This document shows positions 40,901-49,999 of a stretch of 60,924 nucleotides of DNA, one piece after another. This DNA is from Solidesulfovibrio fructosivorans JJ] (GTDB lineage Bacteria; Desulfobacterota; Desulfovibrionia; Desulfovibrionales; Desulfovibrionaceae): the NCBI RefSeq assembly GCF_000179555.1, contig NZ_AECZ01000023.1, positions 1 through 60,924 on the forward strand, written 5' to 3'. The stretch's first letter is position 1. Every line of letters begins with the position of its first letter. Both the position numbers and the translations under genes were made by a program. The notes under the pieces were generated by a model that saw only the letters and a list, made by a program, of their open reading frames with translations, did not search any database and had not been told where the DNA came from.

Positions 40901-41201
40901 GCTCGGCGTGGACGAGCAGCTCTTCCAGCTCGTCGCGGGCCTTGCCCCGGGAGTCGGCGTCCGCGCCGTCCAGGCCCAGGGCGATCTTTTTTAAGCGCGT
41001 GAAGACCCGCTCGCGCATCTCGGCCGCGGCCTTGTTGGTGAAGGTCACGGCCAGGATCTCGGGCAGGGCGTAGCCGGCCTCGAGGCTGCCGGCGCAGCTG
41101 CGGGGCAGGTTTCGGGCCGTGCGCAGGGCAAGGGAGATGAAGCGCTCGGTTAAGGCGTGGGTCTTGCCCGAACCGGCCGAGGCCTTGACCTGGATCAGCA
41201 T
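37965..41201 (-). CDS. addA: AddA-like UvrD-family helicase-nuclease
   Basis: The 1078-residue ATP-driven helicase begins MLIQVKASAGSGKTHALTERF with the Walker A at 8-14; GGAG precedes the ATG. Other SF1 motifs are ILAVTFTNKAAAEMRERV (Ia), ILIDEFQDTARDQW (II), YLVGDVKQAIYGWRGGD (III), VRVMTIHKAKGLQFPAVVV (V) and LHLLYVAWTRPEVEL (VI). The C-terminal nuclease domain has TLVLDFKTGHEDP near residue 1030. With AddB it resects broken ends to a Chi-like sequence and loads RecA, so no RecBCD is needed. It is the first gene of the two-gene operon; its upstream neighbour is the divergent Tad operon. Confidence 0.93.
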   Translation of the reverse strand: MLIQVKASAGSGKTHALTERFISLALRTARNLPRSCAGSLEAGYALPEILAVTFTNKAAAEMRERVFTRLKKIALGLDGADADSRGKARDELEELLVHAERLNIRTIDSLLFLLARIFALDLGLRPDFEPAFNDAELLSDVYDRLAARLPEDPGLARLFGDAAAALLQGASGFLPMAPFRERILAVTQKILAEPLVHPAEPETLRLGLERRIGRLANAAGAMFAALDAAGLKANANFLAFLRKCREAAQADAPPQSAYAGKATLADCMLKASRDAVTPELERLYAEIQAAHAACDRELPALRAAMGLAPFVALAGALLEDYPTYLTQMRKLPHSQWPRLVAGRLGGDMGVPDAWCRLGAGLAHILIDEFQDTARDQWRVLRLLALECLARGGSLYLVGDVKQAIYGWRGGDAALFDEAPADDELSRVTEGVTRQTLPVNWRSAPVVVGANNRFFAPLADPETADRVAAALLGPNLASAAPQLAAALGQAFTDARQSLPDDYHGPQGHVRISALTGTSAGEYEEAAREALVRLLADELVPRHGPGGVAVLTRSNPQAGRVADWLIRAGIPVVTENSLLLAEHPLIRQLAALLAFLDFPPDSLSFFAFVSGRELFGDIAGIGRDELAEWVTGLPHRGSLSLAFRARWPDVWDRLIRPYQRQTGLAAPYDLLREIVAGYRLLERRPGDEAFIRRFLEIAHLAESKGYGSIAAFLDFWRELGSDEKVPQPENIDAVRVMTIHKAKGLQFPAVVVPFHHFTGKAGQADLVVGHVEEGEVLAPDMPGLGPDHALRRARELAEQLHLLYVAWTRPEVELHAFVPGYGKLREDSRYPLPKALAILFEAFGHDPAGGGPIRLGSLPDAPQAAARACPVAAPEAPADGETAEGGRRAATVPEVIAVDAPMAWLPRLKVYRNVARDIRDSLRFSEKRRGELAHLAAETFARLGHDPADPTPAARRAAATALGGERLDAGLRDRLAGEFTDMLVWLAGLPDCREALAQGLLERELMDADGARHRPDLLFAGPKHTLVLDFKTGHEDPEHATQVSRYLRLASALPGRAGLPAKGLLVYLDKRVCRPVEAAS

Positions 41202-41544
41202 GGGCGGAGCTCCTTGGCGTGGGGCATGGCGGGCAGGCTACCCTTATGGCCGGTTCGGGGCAATCGTTTCGGCCCGCCGGAAAATGAAGGAAAAGTGGCA
41301 GGCTTCTTGCTGCATAGGGCTTGCCCACCGCTTTCGGCCCGACCGGCCGGTCCGCGCGAAACCAGGCTGTCAGGCCGGAAACCCGGCCCGGACGTTGCGG
41401 GCGGGGGCGGGAGCGGGCCGGGGGCCGGCGCGATTCGGGAGGAAGAGGGCGGCTGGCCTGTGCCACCGTTTAACAAAATAAAACAACGCTGTGTTCCGGC
41501 TGCCGGCGGCGCGCGGCAAGGCGCGTCCCGGGACGGAGGAGCGG
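41202..41544. other. Divergent promoter region between addA and the Tad operon
   Basis: This 343-bp stretch has no supported gene. It holds a sigma-54 type promoter (41296-41311) reading toward cpaB, and then about 220 bp of leader with GC-rich stretches and a short A-rich piece (AACAAAATAAAACAACG around 41472-41488). No Flp pilin gene is found here, although many Tad loci carry flp at this place. Confidence 0.55.
41296..41311 (+). promoter_or_regulatory. Sigma-54 (RpoN) promoter for the Tad operon
   Basis: TGGCAGGCTTCTTGCT has GG and GC exactly ten bases apart, as in the -24/-12 consensus TGGCAC-N5-TTGCW; only the base after TGGCA differs. It lies 234 bp before the cpaB start codon and points toward it. 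Sigma-54 promoters need an enhancer-binding activator, which is not encoded in this window. Confidence 0.7.
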
Positions 41545-42459
41545 ATGAAGTCCAAGGCGATCCCCCACATGATCCTGGCCGTGATCCTGGCCGTGGCGGC
41601 CGGCGTGCTGACCATCCGCTGGCTGGGCTCGGTGCGTGGGCCGGGGCAGGCCCAGCGTCCCAAGGTCGAAGCGAAAAAGGTCGACGTGCTGGTGGCCGCC
41701 AGGGCCATTCCCAAGGGGGCGCGCCTGGACGCGGCCATGCTGCGGCTTAAGCCCTATGAGGCCGAGGCCGTTCCCGGCGGGGCGCTTCGCGCCGTGGCCG
41801 AGGCCGAGGGCCGCGTCGCGGCCCGGGACATTTCCAAGGACGACCCCATCACCCCGGACAAGCTTATGGCCAAGGGCGTGACGCGGGGCGGGCTGGACGC
41901 GGCCGTCGCCCCCGGCAAGCGGGCGGTCACCGTCAAGGGCACCAAGGTCATGGGCTCGGGGGGACTCGTCACCCCGGGCAGCCGGGTGGACGTCGTGGTC
42001 ACCTATTCCCGGCCCGGCAAGCAGGAGGAAAAGGTCTCCAAGGTCATTCTGGAAAACATTCCGGTCCTGGCCACCGGCACCGAGCTCGAGCCCCGCATCG
42101 GCAAGGACGGCCGGGAAGAGCTGGCCAGCACGGATTCCTTCACGCTCATGGTCACCCCCGAGGAGGCCGAACGGCTGGCCCTGGCGGCCGATCTCGGCAG
42201 CATGCACATGGCCCTGCGCAAGCCCGGCGACGACGACGTGGTCAAGACCCCCGGCGCGGACGTGGCCGGGAGCCTGGAGGCCTTTGCCGCCGCGCCGGCC
42301 GGACCGCCGACCTCCCCCCTGGAGGGCGCTCCCGACGAGGCCGAGCCCGAGGAGGGCGGCTACAGCGTGGAAATCATCCGGGGCACCGAACGCGAGCGCA
42401 TCACCCTCGACGGCCAGAACCCGCCAAAGCCTGAGGAGAAAAGCCATGCGCGGCCGTAA
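41545..42459 (+). CDS. cpaB: Tad pilus assembly protein CpaB/RcpC
   Basis: The 304-residue protein starts at ATG 41545 behind GGAGGA. It has an N-terminal membrane anchor (about 5-27), then a SAF-like domain (about 45-110: VDVLVAARAIPKGARLDAAM, GRVAARDISKDDPITPDKL), followed by the RcpC/CpaB domain (AVTVKGTKVMGSGGLVTPGS, RVDVVVTY, LATGTELEPR). It lies in the periplasm beside the secretin and is thought to help assemble or stabilise the outer-membrane pore. The C-terminal 60 residues are acidic and Pro-rich. It is the first gene after the sigma-54 promoter and overlaps cpaC by 14 bp. Confidence 0.93.
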   Translation: MKSKAIPHMILAVILAVAAGVLTIRWLGSVRGPGQAQRPKVEAKKVDVLVAARAIPKGARLDAAMLRLKPYEAEAVPGGALRAVAEAEGRVAARDISKDDPITPDKLMAKGVTRGGLDAAVAPGKRAVTVKGTKVMGSGGLVTPGSRVDVVVTYSRPGKQEEKVSKVILENIPVLATGTELEPRIGKDGREELASTDSFTLMVTPEEAERLALAADLGSMHMALRKPGDDDVVKTPGADVAGSLEAFAAAPAGPPTSPLEGAPDEAEPEEGGYSVEIIRGTERERITLDGQNPPKPEEKSHARP

Positions 42460-44032
42460 CTTCACCAAACCGGGCGTCCGGGCGCTCATCTGGCTGCTTG
42501 TCTGCGGCATGGCCACGTTGTCCTACGCCGCGCCGGGCCGGATGGGGACCGTGGCCGTGCGCACCGCGCCCAGGCTGTCGTTGACCATCGGCAAGTCGGT
42601 CATCCTGCAAAGCGACGCGGACGTGTCGCGGGTGTCCGTGGCCCAACCCGAAATCGCCGATTTCGTGCTGCTTTCCCCGCGCCAGATCTACGTTACCGGC
42701 CGGGCGCCGGGCATCACCAACCTGACCCTCTGGGACAAGGGCGACAAGGTCCGGGCCGTCTACGACCTGGACGTGGCCCCGGACATTTCCCGGCTCAAAA
42801 AGATGCTCCACGACGTCATGCCCGGGGAGAGCGGCATCGAGGTCATGTCCAGCCAGGATTCCATCGCCCTTTCCGGCACCGTGCGCGACAGCGCGAACAT
42901 GAAAAAGGCCCTGGCCCTGGCCGAGGTCTACGCGCCGAAGAAGGTGCTCAACCTGCTTTCCGTCGGCGGCGTGCAGCAGGTCATGCTCGAGGTGCGCGTG
43001 GCCGAGATGTCCAAGTCCCTGGTCAACCGCATGGGCATCAACCTCAATGCCGTGGGCGACGGCAACTTCGCCTACACGCTCATCGGCAGCCTCTCGTCCG
43101 TGGCCTCGGGCATGTTCGACACCTACTATCCCCAAAACGCGTACCAATACATCACCATGACGGCCAACTCCGGGGACGGCAACTCCAGCTTCGATTCAAC
43201 GCCCATCCAGCTGGCCTACCGGGAGTTCAACCAGCCCTCCAGCAAGGCGACCATGTCCTTCAATCAGGGCACGGCCGTGGCGCGCTGGAACACCAATTTC
43301 GGCGGCGCCGGCAACACGGCCATGACCGCCGTCGTCGACATGCTCAAGCAAAACGGACTGGTCAAAATCCTGGCCGAGCCGAACCTGGTCTGCTTAAACG
43401 GCCAGAGCGCCGATTTTCTGGCCGGCGGCCAGATTCCCGTGCCCGTGTCCTCGGGGCTCGGCACCACCTCCATCGAGTGGAAGAAGTTCGGCGTGCAGCT
43501 CAATTTCACGCCCACCGTCGTGGCCGGCGACCGCATCAACCTCAAGGTCAACCCCGAGGTCTCCAACCTCGACTACACCCGCGCCATCACCCTGCTCGGG
43601 TCCACCGTGCCGGCCATCAACACCCGGCAGACCTCGACCACCATCGAGCTCAAAAACGGCCAGACCTTCGCCATCGCCGGCATGCTCAACGAGCAGTCCC
43701 GCGACTCCATGGACAAGTATCCCGTGCTCGGCGACATTCCGGTGCTCGGCGCGCTTTTCAAAAGCTCCCAGTACCAGAAGGACCAGACGGAGCTCGTGAT
43801 CCTCATCACCGCCCATCTGGTCAAGCCGCTCGACAAGAAGGCCATTTCCCTGCCCACGGATTCGGCCCATGAGCCCGACGATCTGGAGTTTTTCCTGGGC
43901 ATCAGCCGGGACGCAAAATCCGACGCCGGCGCGGCCCAAGGCCAGTCGCTTAGCACCCCGGCCGCCCTGGACGGCGATTTCGGCCATGCCGTGCCCGTGG
44001 CCGCCGTGGCCCGGCCCAAGGAAATGCAGTAA
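42446..44032 (+). CDS. cpaC: Tad pilus outer-membrane secretin CpaC/RcpA
   Basis: The 528-residue protein forms the pore through which the Flp pilus leaves. ATG 42446 follows GAGGAGA. It has a signal peptide (about 1-32), the pilus-specific N-terminal domain (LSLTIGKSVILQSDADVSRV, QIYVTGRAPGITNLTLWD), a BON-like domain (about 120-180, SIALSGTVRDSANMKKAL), and the secretin domain (about 185-490) with VMLEVRVAEMSKSLVNRMGI, ILAEPNLVCLNGQSADFLAG and the C-terminal ELKNGQTFAIAGML and DIPVLGALFKSSQY signatures. The last 55 residues are non-conserved. It sits between cpaB and a small lipoprotein that may help it reach the outer membrane. Confidence 0.95.
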   Translation: MRGRNFTKPGVRALIWLLVCGMATLSYAAPGRMGTVAVRTAPRLSLTIGKSVILQSDADVSRVSVAQPEIADFVLLSPRQIYVTGRAPGITNLTLWDKGDKVRAVYDLDVAPDISRLKKMLHDVMPGESGIEVMSSQDSIALSGTVRDSANMKKALALAEVYAPKKVLNLLSVGGVQQVMLEVRVAEMSKSLVNRMGINLNAVGDGNFAYTLIGSLSSVASGMFDTYYPQNAYQYITMTANSGDGNSSFDSTPIQLAYREFNQPSSKATMSFNQGTAVARWNTNFGGAGNTAMTAVVDMLKQNGLVKILAEPNLVCLNGQSADFLAGGQIPVPVSSGLGTTSIEWKKFGVQLNFTPTVVAGDRINLKVNPEVSNLDYTRAITLLGSTVPAINTRQTSTTIELKNGQTFAIAGMLNEQSRDSMDKYPVLGDIPVLGALFKSSQYQKDQTELVILITAHLVKPLDKKAISLPTDSAHEPDDLEFFLGISRDAKSDAGAAQGQSLSTPAALDGDFGHAVPVAAVARPKEMQ

Positions 44033-44081
44033 CCGCGGCGTGCTCCGTCGCAACCGGAAGCATATCCGGCAGGAGGCTCCC

Positions 44082-44351
44082 ATGCACCGCATGACGGCAA
44101 CGCTGGCGTTTCTCGCCCTTCTCGGCGGCCTTTTCGGCTGCCAGGCGGACAAGACCCAGAGCTGGGACTACGGCAAGTCGTTTCACGCCGTGTTCGACAA
44201 CCAGAAGATCGACCCCACGGCCGGCGACGATACGCCCGTGGTCGGCATGGACGGGGAAAAAGCGGCCATGGCCTACGACCGCTACCAGCAGGCCAAGCCG
44301 TCGGAAAAGGAGTCCGCCGCCAATCCGATCGTCATGGTCAGGGGCCAGTAG
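44082..44351 (+). CDS. Small Tad-locus lipoprotein, possible secretin pilotin
   Basis: AGGAGG at 44071-44076 precedes ATG 44082. The 89-residue product has a lipoprotein signal (lipobox LFGC, Cys20) and a short mature part with GKSFHAVFDNQKIDPTAG, VVGMDGEKAAMAYDRYQ. The pattern of N-Q-x3-P-x-A followed by V-x-G-x-D/E-G is one I know from small lipoproteins in many Tad loci. Such proteins are thought to stand in for CpaD or to pilot the secretin. The exact role is an inference from position between cpaC and cpaE. Confidence 0.75.
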   Translation: MHRMTATLAFLALLGGLFGCQADKTQSWDYGKSFHAVFDNQKIDPTAGDDTPVVGMDGEKAAMAYDRYQQAKPSEKESAANPIVMVRGQ

Positions 44352-44375
44352 CGACGGCGGCCGGGAGGGCAAGGC

Positions 44376-45548
44376 ATGCGCGAGAAGCTTACGGTGTTCC
44401 TGGACATGGACGCCTCGGCCGCGCGGCGGGTGTTCGAGGAATGCCTGTCCGAGGACGGCGATTTCGAGGTGATCGGCGACGGAGAGGAGTTCGCCGAGCT
44501 GCTCGTGCGCGAACTCGACCCGCAAGGCGGCGAGGAGGCGCTGGAGGCCCTGGCCGAGACCGTGGCCCGGCGGGGCGAACGCGAGGTGTTCCTCACGGCC
44601 CAGGCCTACGACGCCGAAGTCCTCATGCGGCTCATGCGCCAGGGTGTGCGCGAATTTTTCCCCCAGCCCGTCAACCACGAGGAAGTGCGCATGGCGCTGT
44701 GGCGGCTCAAGGCCCGCCGGGAAAGCCGGCTCGGGCCCATGGCCGGCAAACACGGCGCCATCATCGACGTCTTCGGGGCCAAGGGAGGCGTGGGCACCAC
44801 CACCGCCGCCGTCAACATCGCCGCCGCCTGTCTGACGCTTCGGCCCGGGGCCTCGGTGGCCCTGGTGGACATGAACCTGCCTTTCGGCGAAGCCCAGCTT
44901 TTCCTGGACATCACCCCCAAATACCATTGGGGCGAAGTGCTCGGCAACATCAGCCGCCTCGACGCCACCTACCTCATGAGCGTCATGTCGCGCCATCCCT
45001 CGGGGCTCTACCTCCTGGCCCCGCCGAGCCGGCTCGACGACCTCCAGATGGCCTCCCCGGAAAACATCTCCAGGCTCCTGGAGCTCATGCGCCAGGTCTT
45101 CGACACCGTGGTCATCGACCTCGGCATGTACCTCGACGAAATCACCCTCAAGGTCATGGACATCTCCGACGCCATCGTGCTCGTGTGCGTCCAGAATCTG
45201 CCCTGTTTGGCCAACGTGCGCCGGTTTTTGGAGAATATCCGCCAGGCCGAGGCCGGACTCGAGGACAAACTCAAGATCGTGGTCAACCGCCACCTGCGCG
45301 ACAGCGACCTTGTGGTGGAGGACATGGAAAAGGCGCTTTCCCTGCCGGTCTTCTGGCGGGTGCCGAACGACTACCCGACGACGCTTACGGCCATAAACCA
45401 GGGCAAGACGCTGCTCGAAACCGCGCCCAAGGCACCGGTCACCCGTGCCCTGGCCGAGCTTGCCCGGGCCCTGGCCCCCCCGGTCCCGGAACCGGAACGC
45501 AAAAAAGGCCTCTTTGGCCTCAAACGCCTCACCGGCCGCAAGGCGTGA
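44376..45548 (+). CDS. cpaE: Tad pilus ATPase-like localisation protein CpaE/TadZ
   Basis: The 390-residue cytosolic protein has an N-terminal atypical receiver domain (about 1-115) and a MinD/ParA-like domain (about 125-370). Its Walker A is the deviant form GAKGGVGTTT (about 134-143), VALVDMNLPFGEAQLFLD carries switch I, and TVVIDLGMYLDEITLKVMD the Walker B. The receiver lacks a phosphorylatable Asp in the right place (the phospho-site region reads REVFLTAQAYD). It places the Tad machine at the pole or membrane. GGAGGG precedes the start. A 7-bp hairpin follows the stop codon. Confidence 0.92.
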   Translation: MREKLTVFLDMDASAARRVFEECLSEDGDFEVIGDGEEFAELLVRELDPQGGEEALEALAETVARRGEREVFLTAQAYDAEVLMRLMRQGVREFFPQPVNHEEVRMALWRLKARRESRLGPMAGKHGAIIDVFGAKGGVGTTTAAVNIAAACLTLRPGASVALVDMNLPFGEAQLFLDITPKYHWGEVLGNISRLDATYLMSVMSRHPSGLYLLAPPSRLDDLQMASPENISRLLELMRQVFDTVVIDLGMYLDEITLKVMDISDAIVLVCVQNLPCLANVRRFLENIRQAEAGLEDKLKIVVNRHLRDSDLVVEDMEKALSLPVFWRVPNDYPTTLTAINQGKTLLETAPKAPVTRALAELARALAPPVPEPERKKGLFGLKRLTGRKA

Positions 45549-45566
45549 ATCCCGGAAGGCCGGGAT
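45549..45566 (+). terminator. Short hairpin after cpaE
   Basis: ATCCCGG-AAGG-CCGGGAT (45549-45555 with 45560-45566) overlaps the end of cpaE and is followed by ATTGTTGG, which has few Ts. It may weaken, not stop, transcription into the next genes of the operon. The 149-bp gap to the hydrolase is the widest in the plus-strand Tad operon. Confidence 0.4.
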
Positions 45567-45697
45567 ATTGTTGGGGCCGGGCGCGTGGTGTATGGGGGCA
45601 TGGGGACCGCTGTTTGAGCCGGCCAGGCCCGGCGCGGCCGGAAGCTGCCGCCCAAGCGGACGCGCGCGGCGGCGAAACGGCGCAAAGGAAATCCACG

Positions 45698-46606
45698 ATG
45701 CTCAAATCCATTGATGCCGGAGTCCTTTCGGTTGCCTACGACGAGAGGGGCGATCGCTTAGGCTGGCCCGTGGTTTTGCTGCATGGTTTTCCCTACGACA
45801 TCCGCGCCTATGACGCGGTCGCTCCAGCGCTTGCGGCCCAGGGCGCGCGGGTGATCGTCCCCTCTCTGCGCGGCTTCGGGCCGACGCGTTTTCTGGACGC
45901 GCGCACGCCGCGTTCCGGGGAACAGGCCGCTCTTGGCAGTGATCTTCTGGCGCTTCTGGATGCCCTTGGCCTGGAGCGTGCCGTGCTTGCCGGGTATGAT
46001 TGGGGCGGGCGCGCCGCGTGCATCGTGTCCGCGCTTTGGCCCGAGCGGGTCATGGGCCTGGTCACGGTCAACGGCTACAATATACAAAACATCGCCCAGG
46101 CGGGCGAACCGGACACCCCGGGGAACGAATACCGGTACTGGTACCAGTATTATTTTCATGGCGAGCGGGGCCGGGCCGGACTTGCGCGCAACCGGCAGGA
46201 TTTTTGCAGGCTTTTATGGCGGCTGTGGTCGCCCACCTGGAACTTCACGGACGACGTGTACGCGGCCAGCGCGGAAAGTTTCGACAACCCCGATTTCGTG
46301 GACGTGGTGATCCATTCCTATCGCCACCGCCACGGCCTGGCTCCGGGGGATCCGGCCTATGCGGCGGTCGAGGGCCGGCTGGCCGCGCAGCCGTCCATCG
46401 CCGTGCCGACCCTCGCGCTCGACGGCGAGGACGACGGCGTGATGCCCCGTGGACTGGATTGCGGGAACGCGGCGCGCTTCACCGGCCGCTTCGCACACAG
46501 GACCATTCCGGGCGTGGGGCACAATCCGCCCCAGGAAGCGCCGGAGGCGTTCGCCCGGGCGGTGCTGGCCGTGCGAGGCTGGGCCTGCGTTGAAGGATTG
46601 CATTAA
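45698..46606 (+). CDS. Alpha/beta hydrolase with aspartate nucleophile, inside the Tad operon
   Basis: The 302-residue protein starts at ATG 45698 behind AAAGGAA. It has the oxyanion motif LLHGFPYDIRAYD, the nucleophile elbow GYDWGG with Asp101 in place of Ser, an acid near 245-248 (LDGEDDGVMP) and His275 (GVGHNPPQEAPEAF). Asp at the elbow is typical of epoxide hydrolases and haloalkane/fluoroacetate dehalogenases, not of esterases. The cap region (about 130-220) is rich in Trp/Tyr/Arg (EYRYWYQYYFHGERGR, LLWRLWSPTW). No signal peptide is present. It stands between cpaE and cpaF, where no Tad system needs it, so it is probably a passenger gene; the substrate is unknown. Confidence 0.85.
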   Translation: MLKSIDAGVLSVAYDERGDRLGWPVVLLHGFPYDIRAYDAVAPALAAQGARVIVPSLRGFGPTRFLDARTPRSGEQAALGSDLLALLDALGLERAVLAGYDWGGRAACIVSALWPERVMGLVTVNGYNIQNIAQAGEPDTPGNEYRYWYQYYFHGERGRAGLARNRQDFCRLLWRLWSPTWNFTDDVYAASAESFDNPDFVDVVIHSYRHRHGLAPGDPAYAAVEGRLAAQPSIAVPTLALDGEDDGVMPRGLDCGNAARFTGRFAHRTIPGVGHNPPQEAPEAFARAVLAVRGWACVEGLH

Positions 46607-46621
46607 GGGAGCACACGAGCA

Positions 46622-47992
<1,371 letters not shown>

Positions 47993-48053
47993 TCCGACGG
48001 GGGAGCCGCATGACGCCGCAACGCCTGGCGCGCCCCTCCGGGGAAGGCCGCTT

Positions 48054-49034
48054 ATGACCAACGGACCGCCGAACATCCTGTCGCTGGCCTGGATTTTGTC
48101 GCTGGTCTACGTGTTCGTGGCCGCGGTTTTCGTGGTGCGCCGGCTGACGGACAAAAGCGGCAAGGAGCTGGCCCGGCGCATCGAGGCGGCGACGCGCGCC
48201 CGGGAGGCGGCGGACGTGCCCGGCGATCTGGTCAAGCGCCACGAGATGAGCGGGCTGCGCTGGCTGGACGTCTTTTTGTCGCGCCAGGCCTGGAGCCGGC
48301 GCATGGACAAGATGCTCGACCAGGCGGACATCGAGGCGCCGCTTGGCGTCTTCGTCCTGTTGTCGCTGGTCCTGGCCGTCACGGGCTCTATGGCGGCCTC
48401 GATCTACACGCAAAATCTTCTGGCGCGTCTGGCCGTCGGCGTGGGGCTCGGTTTTTTGCCTTTCAAGTGGATCGCCATGCGCAAGGCCAAGCGCATGACG
48501 GAGTTCGAGCGCCAGTTGCCCGAGGCCCTGGATCTTGTCGGCCGGGCGCTTCGGGCCGGGCATACCTTCACCAGCGGCATGGGCATGGTGGTCAGCGAAT
48601 TCGCCGAGCCCATAAGCAGCGAGTTCCGGACGACCCTGGAGGAGATCAACTTCGGCATGGGCGTGACCGTGGCCCTGGACAACCTCATGGACCGGGTGGA
48701 CTGCCCGGACCTCAACTTCTTCGTGATTTCGGTCAAGATCCAGAACGAGACCGGCGGCAATCTGGCCGAGATCATCGGCAACATCGCCTCCCTGATCCGC
48801 GAGCGGCTCAAGCTCAAGGGGCGCATCCGGGTGCTTTCGGCCGAGGGGCGCATGGCCGCCTGGGTCTTGTGCCTGCTGCCGTTTTTCGTGTGCGGCGCGG
48901 TGCAGGTCCTCAACCCCGGCTACCTGGGCCTGCTTTTCACCGAGCCTTTGGGCCGCATCCTCATCTATGTCGTCATGGGCCTTATGACCCTGGGCGTCCT
49001 GGTCATCCGCAAGATGGTGCGCATCGAGGTCTGA
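48054..49034 (+). CDS. tadB: Tad pilus inner-membrane platform protein TadB
   Basis: The 326-residue membrane protein has one N-terminal helix (about 10-29), two helices near 97-133, the cytosolic T2SSF domain (about 150-275: QLPEALDLVGRALRAGHTFT, EEINFGMGVTVALDNLMDRV, DLNFFVISVKIQNETGGNLA) and two C-terminal helices (281-300, 305-322). It contacts CpaF and TadC. GGGGAAGG stands before the start. The gene begins 61 bp after cpaF and ends 7 bp before tadC. Confidence 0.94.
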   Translation: MTNGPPNILSLAWILSLVYVFVAAVFVVRRLTDKSGKELARRIEAATRAREAADVPGDLVKRHEMSGLRWLDVFLSRQAWSRRMDKMLDQADIEAPLGVFVLLSLVLAVTGSMAASIYTQNLLARLAVGVGLGFLPFKWIAMRKAKRMTEFERQLPEALDLVGRALRAGHTFTSGMGMVVSEFAEPISSEFRTTLEEINFGMGVTVALDNLMDRVDCPDLNFFVISVKIQNETGGNLAEIIGNIASLIRERLKLKGRIRVLSAEGRMAAWVLCLLPFFVCGAVQVLNPGYLGLLFTEPLGRILIYVVMGLMTLGVLVIRKMVRIEV

Positions 49035-49041
49035 GGTCGCC

Positions 49042-49986
49042 ATGCAGATCATCCTTATCTCCCTGCTTGTTTCCGCCAGCGTCGGCTTTTTCGTGTACGC
49101 CGTCATGGTGCTGCGCGACGAGCGCGAAAAGCGTCGGGAGATCGCCGAGCGGGCCATGGCCGTGTTGCATCCGGCCGGGCCGGAAGGCGGCCGCCGGCCC
49201 GGGGTGATCGGCTGGCTGGCCGGGCTTGGCCGGGGACTGGCCGCCCGCTTTGGCGAGGCGGTCAAGCCCAAGGAGGCCGAGGAGCTTTCCAAGACGCGCA
49301 CGACCCTGATCCACGCCGGGTTTCGCCAGCCCGGGGCCGTGGAGATCTATTGGGGCCTCAAGGTCGGCGCGGCCCTGGTGGGGCTTCTCGTGGGCGTGTT
49401 TTTGGCTGCTTCCGGCCGGATTCCGGCCCAGTACAAGATGTTCGCGGCCCTGGCCTGCGTGGCCGGAGGCTTTTACCTGCCGGGGGTCGTGCTCGATTCG
49501 CGGGTGAAAAAGCGCCAGAAGGCCATTCTGCACGGTCTGCCCGACGCCCTGGACCTGCTTGTGGTCTGCGTCGAGGCGGGCATGGGGCTCGACGCCGCCA
49601 TCTACCGGGTGTGTCTGGAAATGACCCACAAGGAGCCGATTTTAAGTTCCGAGTTGCGGCTTTTGACCCTGGAGCTTCGGGCCGGCAAGTCGCGGCGGGA
49701 GGCGCTCAAGAATCTTTCGAATAGGGTGGGGCTCGAGGACATGGGCAGCCTTGTGGCCATGCTCATCCAGACCGACATGTTCGGCACCTCCATCGCCCAG
49801 ACCCTGCGGGTCTATGCCGACTCCATGCGGACCAAGCGGTTCCAGTTGGCCGAGGAACTGGCCGCCAAGCTGCCGGTCAAGCTGCTTTTCCCGCTCGTCC
49901 TTTTCATCTTCCCCACGCTTTTGATCGTGATCCTGGGGCCGGCGGGCATAAGCCTCATGCGGATGTTCAGCAGTATCAACCGGTAA
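49042..49986 (+). CDS. tadC: Tad pilus inner-membrane platform protein TadC
   Basis: The 314-residue paralogue of TadB has a helix at about 4-23, two helices near 112-155, the T2SSF domain (about 170-290: LHGLPDALDLLVVCVEAGMG, ELRLLTLELRAGKSRREALK, LVAMLIQTDMFGTSIAQTLR) and a C-terminal helix (about 282-305, LLFPLVLFIFPTLLIVILGP). TadB and TadC together form the base of the pilus. The motif DALDLLVVCVEAGMGLDAAI is the TadC form. It is followed by a small membrane-protein gene after 13 bp. Confidence 0.94.
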   Translation: MQIILISLLVSASVGFFVYAVMVLRDEREKRREIAERAMAVLHPAGPEGGRRPGVIGWLAGLGRGLAARFGEAVKPKEAEELSKTRTTLIHAGFRQPGAVEIYWGLKVGAALVGLLVGVFLAASGRIPAQYKMFAALACVAGGFYLPGVVLDSRVKKRQKAILHGLPDALDLLVVCVEAGMGLDAAIYRVCLEMTHKEPILSSELRLLTLELRAGKSRREALKNLSNRVGLEDMGSLVAMLIQTDMFGTSIAQTLRVYADSMRTKRFQLAEELAAKLPVKLLFPLVLFIFPTLLIVILGPAGISLMRMFSSINR

Positions 49987-49999
49987 TAGGGAGACGGGC

